A stretch of 64,000 nt of DNA from Salticus scenicus. Lineage: Eukaryota > Arthropoda > Arachnida > Araneae > Salticidae. Location: contig OZ005659.1 of the NCBI GenBank assembly GCA_963930645.1, forward strand, positions 157,790,034 to 157,854,033, read 5' to 3'. Position numbers and translations under genes: made by a program. The notes beneath the pieces are model-generated. The model did no database searches. It had not been told where the DNA came from and saw only the letters and a program-made list of their open reading frames with translations. Each line of letters starts with the position of its first letter. Within the stretch, counting starts at the first letter, position 1. Below are positions 58,019 to 64,000 of this stretch, in pieces.

Positions 58019-59980
58019 CAGAATATACATTTTTAAACAAGCACATGAATTGTTGCTTAAAATTTAAATAAAATAATCTGTCTTAAATCCACTAGAGTAA
58101 AAAATACCATTCAGATATACTTTAAAAGATAATTTATATACTAAACCATTTTATACACATATCTAGAAATACTTCTGGAAAGCAATCGCGATTTGAATAT
58201 TTGAAATTTATATTTAAATATTTAAAAGCAAATATTATGAATACCTTTTTATCTTCGTTATTTTTTACATTTCAATATCCAGAAATATTCCCATTCTTAT
58301 TTCCCATGAAAAATAAAATATTTAAAAAGATTTTTAAACCAAATTTTAAAATCGACTGCCGGTATATTTCCGAATTTTTTTTTGTTAAAATGGAATCTAT
58401 TGTGCGGTGAAAGGTATGTTATATCAATAATCTATGCATGTTAAATGTGACGCGCAGTAGATTTCTTGAAAAAAAAAAAAAGAAATCTGTTTTTATATTA
58501 CATAAAATGCATTCAGATTTTTTTGCAATGTTTTACATTGTTCTAATTTTGCATTTTCGCCTACTTCGTAGCTCTATTATGACCTGAAAAATACACTCAA
58601 CCACAGCTGCAACCGCAGATAATTAATATTGTTTTGCTAAGTTATAATATACATAAGTGCTAATAGAACTTCTGATTCTTTTCAACAAGCAAGTGCGATT
58701 TGTTGTCAACAAGTGCGATTGGATGCCATCGTTGATAATGAAATTTTCAGCTTTCCAAATTTTTGTAAACTTTTAACTAAATAATAATCCAATAGTTCAA
58801 GTTTTCGGACTACGTGTAGATATGGACATCGCTTCCCAACTGAGATTTATTAGCTTTTTATATTTTGCTAAAATGTTGTGGTGGATTACGATTTGCCCAC
58901 TACGATTTGCCAATTCTGGTCTTTTCTCTTTGATTGCTAACCAGAATTTCTAAGTAGTGAACGCCTGAGATAAGCGTTTGTTTGCATATTAGAAGCTTAA
59001 AATACACATCATCCTTGTAATCCATACAAAATTGACTTCTTGATCTTTATTTGATGAATTCAATTTTTGATATGATTCCTTGTAGTTCATCAATCTTTGA
59101 CTTTTTTTTTTCAAATAAAATTATTGTTGTTAATGTTATTATTCAATAAATGTTATTATTAATGTTATATCTATTATTGATATCCATTTTTCCTCACAAG
59201 TTATAATTAGTTTCAAGTAATGGGTTAAAATAATTTACGTTTTAAATGCTTGCGACAAACTTTCATTCACTCTATCAGATGAATTTACTTCAATTCATGT
59301 GAAACTCAGATAACGAGTTTCTTAATGATACCGATACCTCTTATGTGATTTTTGATTATTTGGCGTGATACATTTCACTATTTTACATTCACACGCTTAT
59401 ACATTATAATATTGGACGAAGAAGAACAAAACAATCATAATGCTTTCTACTTGTGCAAACTTGAATTAATAATAAGTAAAGAACTTTTACTAAACATCAT
59501 GAAACACAAGATCTATCAACAATTGTTTTGGGTCAATAGAAAACACGGCAATTCTTCAGTCGAACAAAGTAGGCATGAGGTCTGCAAACAAAGGCGACAA
59601 CAATTATTACTTATAAACGTCAGCTCTGTGGTGCCTTTCTATACATTTTATAAATCTTAATTACGTTCGTGACAAAACAAAAATTAAGTAATGCTGAAGG
59701 CTCCGTGTATTTATTGATGATTCAAATAGTTTATATTAATTTATACGAAAAATTAAAACAAAATTATATCGATTTACATTATATGAATTTATTATTTAAT
59801 AATGCTAAGTCGTATATTTGTAAAAGAAAGTTTCTTATAAGTACATGGATCACAAACAATAGCATAAGTCTCTTGTGCCCAAAACTGTATTATAAAATTT
59901 CCCTTAAAATTCATTCACTATGTTAAGTTCAGTGCATGAACTTCATTTAGGCACTTTATTTGCATTTACGCTTGTATATA
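58019..59980. other. Non-coding stretch
   Basis: A+T-rich, with an A run at about 58469-58480. Contains the third diverged copy of repeat family X. The open frames at 59352-59926 have no recognisable domain. Confidence 0.55.
59485..59640 (+). repeat. Dispersed repeat family X, copy 3 (diverged)
   Basis: 'aacatcatgaaacacaag', 'aacaattgttt', 'gaaaacacg' and 'ctgcaaacaaag' occur in the same order as related words at 26570-26670. Confidence 0.35.
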
Positions 59981-60806
59981 TTCATCAAAATCTCTTCGAA
60001 AAGCTTTTAAAGGAATATTTGGGAGTCCTATATTAACAGGAACATTTATTTTTACATTGAAAGAATTCAAAAAAATATATATTTAAAGTCCATTAACTAT
60101 CTTAAAACAACAAAGAATGACAAAAACTACATTTTAAATTCATTATCTTTCCAGCGAATTGTCTTCCTATAATACACACTGTAACATTCCAGTCTATAAA
60201 TAAAAAGAAAGTTACTGAATCTAAATGATTGAATTTTAAGCTTTATGTATTATTCAAAACGGAATCTCAGTTAATCAATGTCCAGGGTTTTGTGTACAAA
60301 CGAAATGACTTTCTCTTGTCAGAAAAAAAGAACAGAACATGTTTCACTTACGGTAATTGCTCCGGGGTATTCCACTGTTACGTCAAATAATGAATATTTT
60401 ATACTTTTCAAGTTTTAATAACACAAAGGATTTTTTGATCAAACAAATGAATGAGTAATTATGACATATTTTAATGCATTACATATAACTTTATTATGCA
60501 ATTTTTGCTCATGATAGAAATCGAATATTGTAATGTTCCTCACTTCTTTTTATTAAAAAAAAGTACATTTTCTTATATTTATTAAAAATGTTTTATTTAT
60601 ATTTTTGAATTAAAATTAATTGGTTTATTTGATCTATTTTACCTTTAAAACTTTTTAATTGAAAAAAAAAGTAATAAAATGACTTATGAATAGATCTATA
60701 ATCTGACAGAACTCTCTCTCTCTCTCTCTCTCTCAAAAAAAAAAAAAAAAAAAAAAAGATACTTTATCCAAATTAGGTAATCTTGTTAAAATTTTCCATA
60801 TCATCA
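59981..60806 (+). repeat. Direct duplication, copy 1
   Basis: Collinear with 60924-61818 over nearly all its length, from 'ttcatcaaaat' and 'gaaaagcttttaaaggaata' to 'aggtaatcttgttaaaattt'. Ends with a (CT)n run at about 60712-60735 and an A run. No coding content. Confidence 0.9.
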
Positions 60807-60923
60807 CGGTTTTCCATATCACGGTTGGAGATTGGACAGGGTGTCTATTGTGTTATATGCTCCCCATGGGCTGTTTTATCACCTCTTTTCGTTTGGCAGA
60901 TTATGTCAAACTCACCCTGTTTA

Positions 60924-61669
60924 TTCATCAAAATATCTTAGAAAAGCTTTTAAAGGAATATTTGGGAGTCCTATATTAACAGAAACATTTGTTTTTACAA
61001 TGAAAGAATTCAAAAAATATTTCTTTAAAGTCCATTAACTATCTTAAACACACAAAGAATGACAAAAACTGCATTTGAAATTCATTACCTTTCTAGTGAA
61101 TTCTCTTCCTATAATACACACTGTAACATTCCAGTTTATAAATAAAAAGAAAGTTACTGCATCTAAATGATTGAATTTTAAGCTTTATGTATTATTTGAA
61201 ACGGAATCTACAAACGAGATGACTTTCTTACAAACGAAATGACTTTCTCTTGTCAGAAAAAAAGAACAGAACATGTTTCACTTACGGTAATTGCTCCGGG
61301 GTATTCCAGTGTTACGTCAAATAATGAATATTTTATACTCTTCAAGTTTTAATGACACAAAGGATTTTTTTATCAAACAAATGAATGAGTAATTATGACA
61401 TATTTTAATGCATTATATGTGTTATAACTTTATTATGCAATTTTTGATCATGATAGAAATTGGATATTGTAATGTTTCTTACTTCTTTTTATTAAAAAAA
61501 AGTACAGTTATGAAAGATGCATTTATTGCTCGATACAGACATCAATTTACATTTGTGACATAGGCTGGTAAGTTTGATTTAAATTATTTTCTAATATTTA
61601 TTAAAAATGTTTTATTTATATTTTGGAATTAAAATTGGTTTATTTGATCTATTTTACCTTTAAAACTTT

Positions 61670-61705
<36 letters not shown>

Positions 61706-61818
61706 TAAAAAGAATTATGAATAAATCTATAATCTGACAGAAACTCTCTCACAAAAAAAAAAAAAAAAAAAAGATACTTTATCGAAATTAGGTAATCTTG
61801 TTAAAATTTTCCATATTA
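60924..61818 (+). repeat. Direct duplication, copy 2
   Basis: Second copy, offset about 943 bp. It lacks a segment near 'caatgtccagggttttgtgt' of copy 1, carries a short internal repeat of 'caaacgaaatgactttct' and has an extra segment of about 90 bp near 61505-61600. The (CT)n run is much shorter. Between the copies, 60807-60923 is unique. Confidence 0.9.
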
Positions 61819-64000
61819 TCCATGTTAATACTGACCAAATCTTTATCTTTACAAGAAGAAAAAATCTTAAATGGATAGATTATGTTTGGGAATGAAAAAT
61901 TTATTTTACAAAACGATTCGTTTCTAATCAACAACCAAGCCAATCATTTTTTTAAGGAAAGAGTCCGTAAGGGAATTTTCTCTACGAAAATGTTCGATTT
62001 AAATGCAGATCTAACAGGAATCAAATTGTAAGTTAAAACTTTTCGTTTCCAAAACGAATCAACCTGTTTGAGAACATTTTTTACAGTAAATGCACTTTTC
62101 TTAAGCTCGTTCTTAATTCATAATTAAGGAAAAAATATGCAATGGAGAATGTTTTCACACATGAAATTTTAATGAACGTCAGACCACCTGACGTCAGAGG
62201 TCACATGATAGAGGAAAAATAAATAGCAGACGAAGTCTTGTTTATCTAGAGTGATTGCTGAAATAACATATTTTCTATTCTTATTTTTGATCAATCGTAT
62301 TTATTTTTTTATACATCATCATTTTTAATCAATTTTATATCATTATTCATCATCTTTTGTTTGCTGTATACATTTACAATCATCATTTAGTTTATACCTG
62401 TTATTGATGTTCATGAAGACATGTTTAAATACTCTGATTTTTGGTACTTAAATCAGTGACAGTTCAATATCGTACTACGTAAATCCATTTAGACCAGTAA
62501 TTAAGTTAATTAACTTGTTGTAACACCTTTATGCAATTAAATTAAATGAAAACATTTTAAAATTTCAATTTATAATCCGTAAACATTCCACAAGAAGCTA
62601 TTATTTATTGCTAGATCAGTTAATGTTACAGTTACACTACAACATACAAAAATCGATTCTTATAGGTAAAAATAAATAAACATATAAAATGTTTTTTAAA
62701 AATTATTAAATTTACAAATACAATTATTCTACTGTTTACAAATGCACACTATTACTTTTATTTTATTTTATATTAAATATTAACATTTTTGTTCTTAAGA
62801 ACAATATTTAGTTGAATTCGATTTTCAGAATTCGATTATTCGTTTTCCTCTATCACGTGATTGAGCAGACGACGGTGGGAAGAGCCCATTATGCACTTAC
62901 ATTTTTCATATATAAATTAAATTTAAATACTTCATATGTTATTTCTTGTGTCTCATTATACTTTGTCATAATAATACCACTGCTCTGCTCAAAAATCCTC
63001 CTCTAGCTACAGTTTTTTGTGGACACCTCCTTATTTTTATCACTGTTCGGTAATTTTATTGCTATGTAGTTGATATGGAAGGGGGGGGGGAGATTAATGT
63101 AGCTGGTAAATATCTTCTGAGGGGCTACAGAAGTGAAACATTTTGAAATATGAATATTTGTAGCAAGGCGAAAATTTAGGGGGGGGGGGGTGAGGGTGCG
63201 GGATTCGTAACTGAAATTAGAAATTACGTTTATTACATTTTATTAATCTTTTACTATTATCATTTATACCTTATTATTATTTCTTTTAAGTGTTAAAATA
63301 ATCCTTTTCCACCTTTCAAATTCAATTCATGGCCATAAAGTTACCGAACATTGAAAAAATTGGGGGAGGGATGGCGTTCCGCGAAAATAGTTTGTGATTG
63401 AGCAAAATAGGGATCATATTCGTGTTCAGACTGTCATTTTACATAAGAATCAGCAAGAATGGGGGGGGGGGGGGCGATTTTTTTTTTTTTTTTTTTTTTT
63501 TTAGTGCAGTGCAGTGCAGTGTAATTTTATACTGATATATTTGAGAAGATTTACGCATTTTGAAAATTAAAGTGTGTTTAGTTTTTGAAATTTGTAGCCG
63601 TTGCAATTTATAGATAAATAATGAAAACATATAAATATAGTATTTCTCAAAAAGCATGAATAAACATGTCTCAGTTGGAATATAGTACATTTTGTATATA
63701 CACTAAAACAATAAGACATTTTGTTTTTCACATACGTGTTCATTATATGTCTAACAAAAACTTCTATATAAAAGTTGGTTGTTACGATTCTGGGGTTTTA
63801 TAGTTTAACTAAACGACTAACAAAAACTCCCGCCTTAATTTTAATTAAGCTTTTCTATAAAATGTAGCACTAAGAAATTATAAAATTCTAGCTAGGAAAT
63901 TACAAAATTCCGTCCTTATCAAAAAATGTAAATAGATGGATTTAAATTTTGTTAAACATTTTCATTAAAATCTCTAATTTTCAACTGAAGTTAGAGATTT
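61819..64000. other. Non-coding stretch with G and T runs
   Basis: G runs at about 63081-63090, 63180-63190 and 63462-63473, the last running into a T run (about 63479-63502) and a short GTGCA repeat. No gene seen. Confidence 0.55.
63018..63375. repeat. Possible fold-back element
   Basis: 'cactgttcggtaattttatt' at about 63043 is matched in inverse by 'ataaagttaccgaacattg' at about 63336, with G/C-rich runs outside each arm. No clear target duplication. Confidence 0.4.

Noticed and set aside
59352..59926. Two adjacent frames of 102 and 85 codons as a host gene
   Set aside because: No domain, no splice context, A+T-driven composition, and one overlaps a dispersed repeat.
63462..63525. G-run/T-run block as telomeric or G-quadruplex functional site
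   Set aside because: A single homopolymer block without a telomere-type unit; similar runs occur at several places in the window.

Overview
This is a eukaryotic, very A+T-rich, repeat-dominated intergenic window. I find no host protein-coding gene, no rRNA and no functional tRNA gene. Every coding signal belongs to a transposable element: two families of endonuclease-bearing Penelope-like elements (PLEs), one Ty1/copia LTR retrotransposon, a decayed Tc1-like transposase, a mariner deletion derivative, two non-autonomous Helitrons, tRNA-derived SINE-like sequences and several TIR/MITE elements. The mix of elements, the long homopolymer and (TA)n runs and the tRNA-derived SINEs fit an arthropod, plausibly a spider. 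That placement is inference, since no host marker gene is present.

Layout. 1-4.4 kb: A+T-rich DNA with microsatellites. 4.4-6.5 kb: Helitron 1 (+ strand) with three internal tandem-repeat blocks. 7.2-13.3 kb: a domain of diverged local duplications and minisatellites, holding a tiny PLE inverted dimer (8263-8464) and a piggyBac-type MITE (11688-11849). 13.37-23.97 kb: PLE family A, two copies head to head. The right copy is split by a complete copia element (17035-22314; 519/524-bp LTRs, 5-bp target duplication). 25.4-26.0 kb: internally deleted Tc1-like transposase. 29.09-32.09 kb: a 3.0-kb element with long terminal inverted repeats and TA duplication. 34.7 kb: small MITE. 36.1-37.9 kb: Helitron 2 (- strand). 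38.3-38.9 kb: two tRNA-derived SINE-like units (- strand). 48.06-48.27 kb: mariner deletion derivative. 52.19-58.02 kb: a fold-back MITE interrupted by PLE family B (one intact copy, one 5'-truncated tandem copy, one inverted copy). 59.98-61.82 kb: direct duplication of about 0.9 kb.

Most striking results. (1) Three separate PLE insertions have the same head-to-head inverted-dimer structure and each appears bracketed by one target-site duplication (13, 13 and 10 bp), so the dimers look like primary insertion products. (2) Both PLE families end in a 44-nt minimal hammerhead-ribozyme motif with a palindromic stem III suited to dimer action, and in family B the ORF stop codon is part of the ribozyme core. 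(3) The copia element has a primer-binding site matching the anticodon arm of elongator tRNA-Met and a consensus splice donor in its LTR. (4) One PLE-B ORF is intact and its neighbouring copies are almost identical, so it may be recently active.

The insertion order is readable: fold-back MITE then PLE-B; local repeat array then PLE-A then copia.
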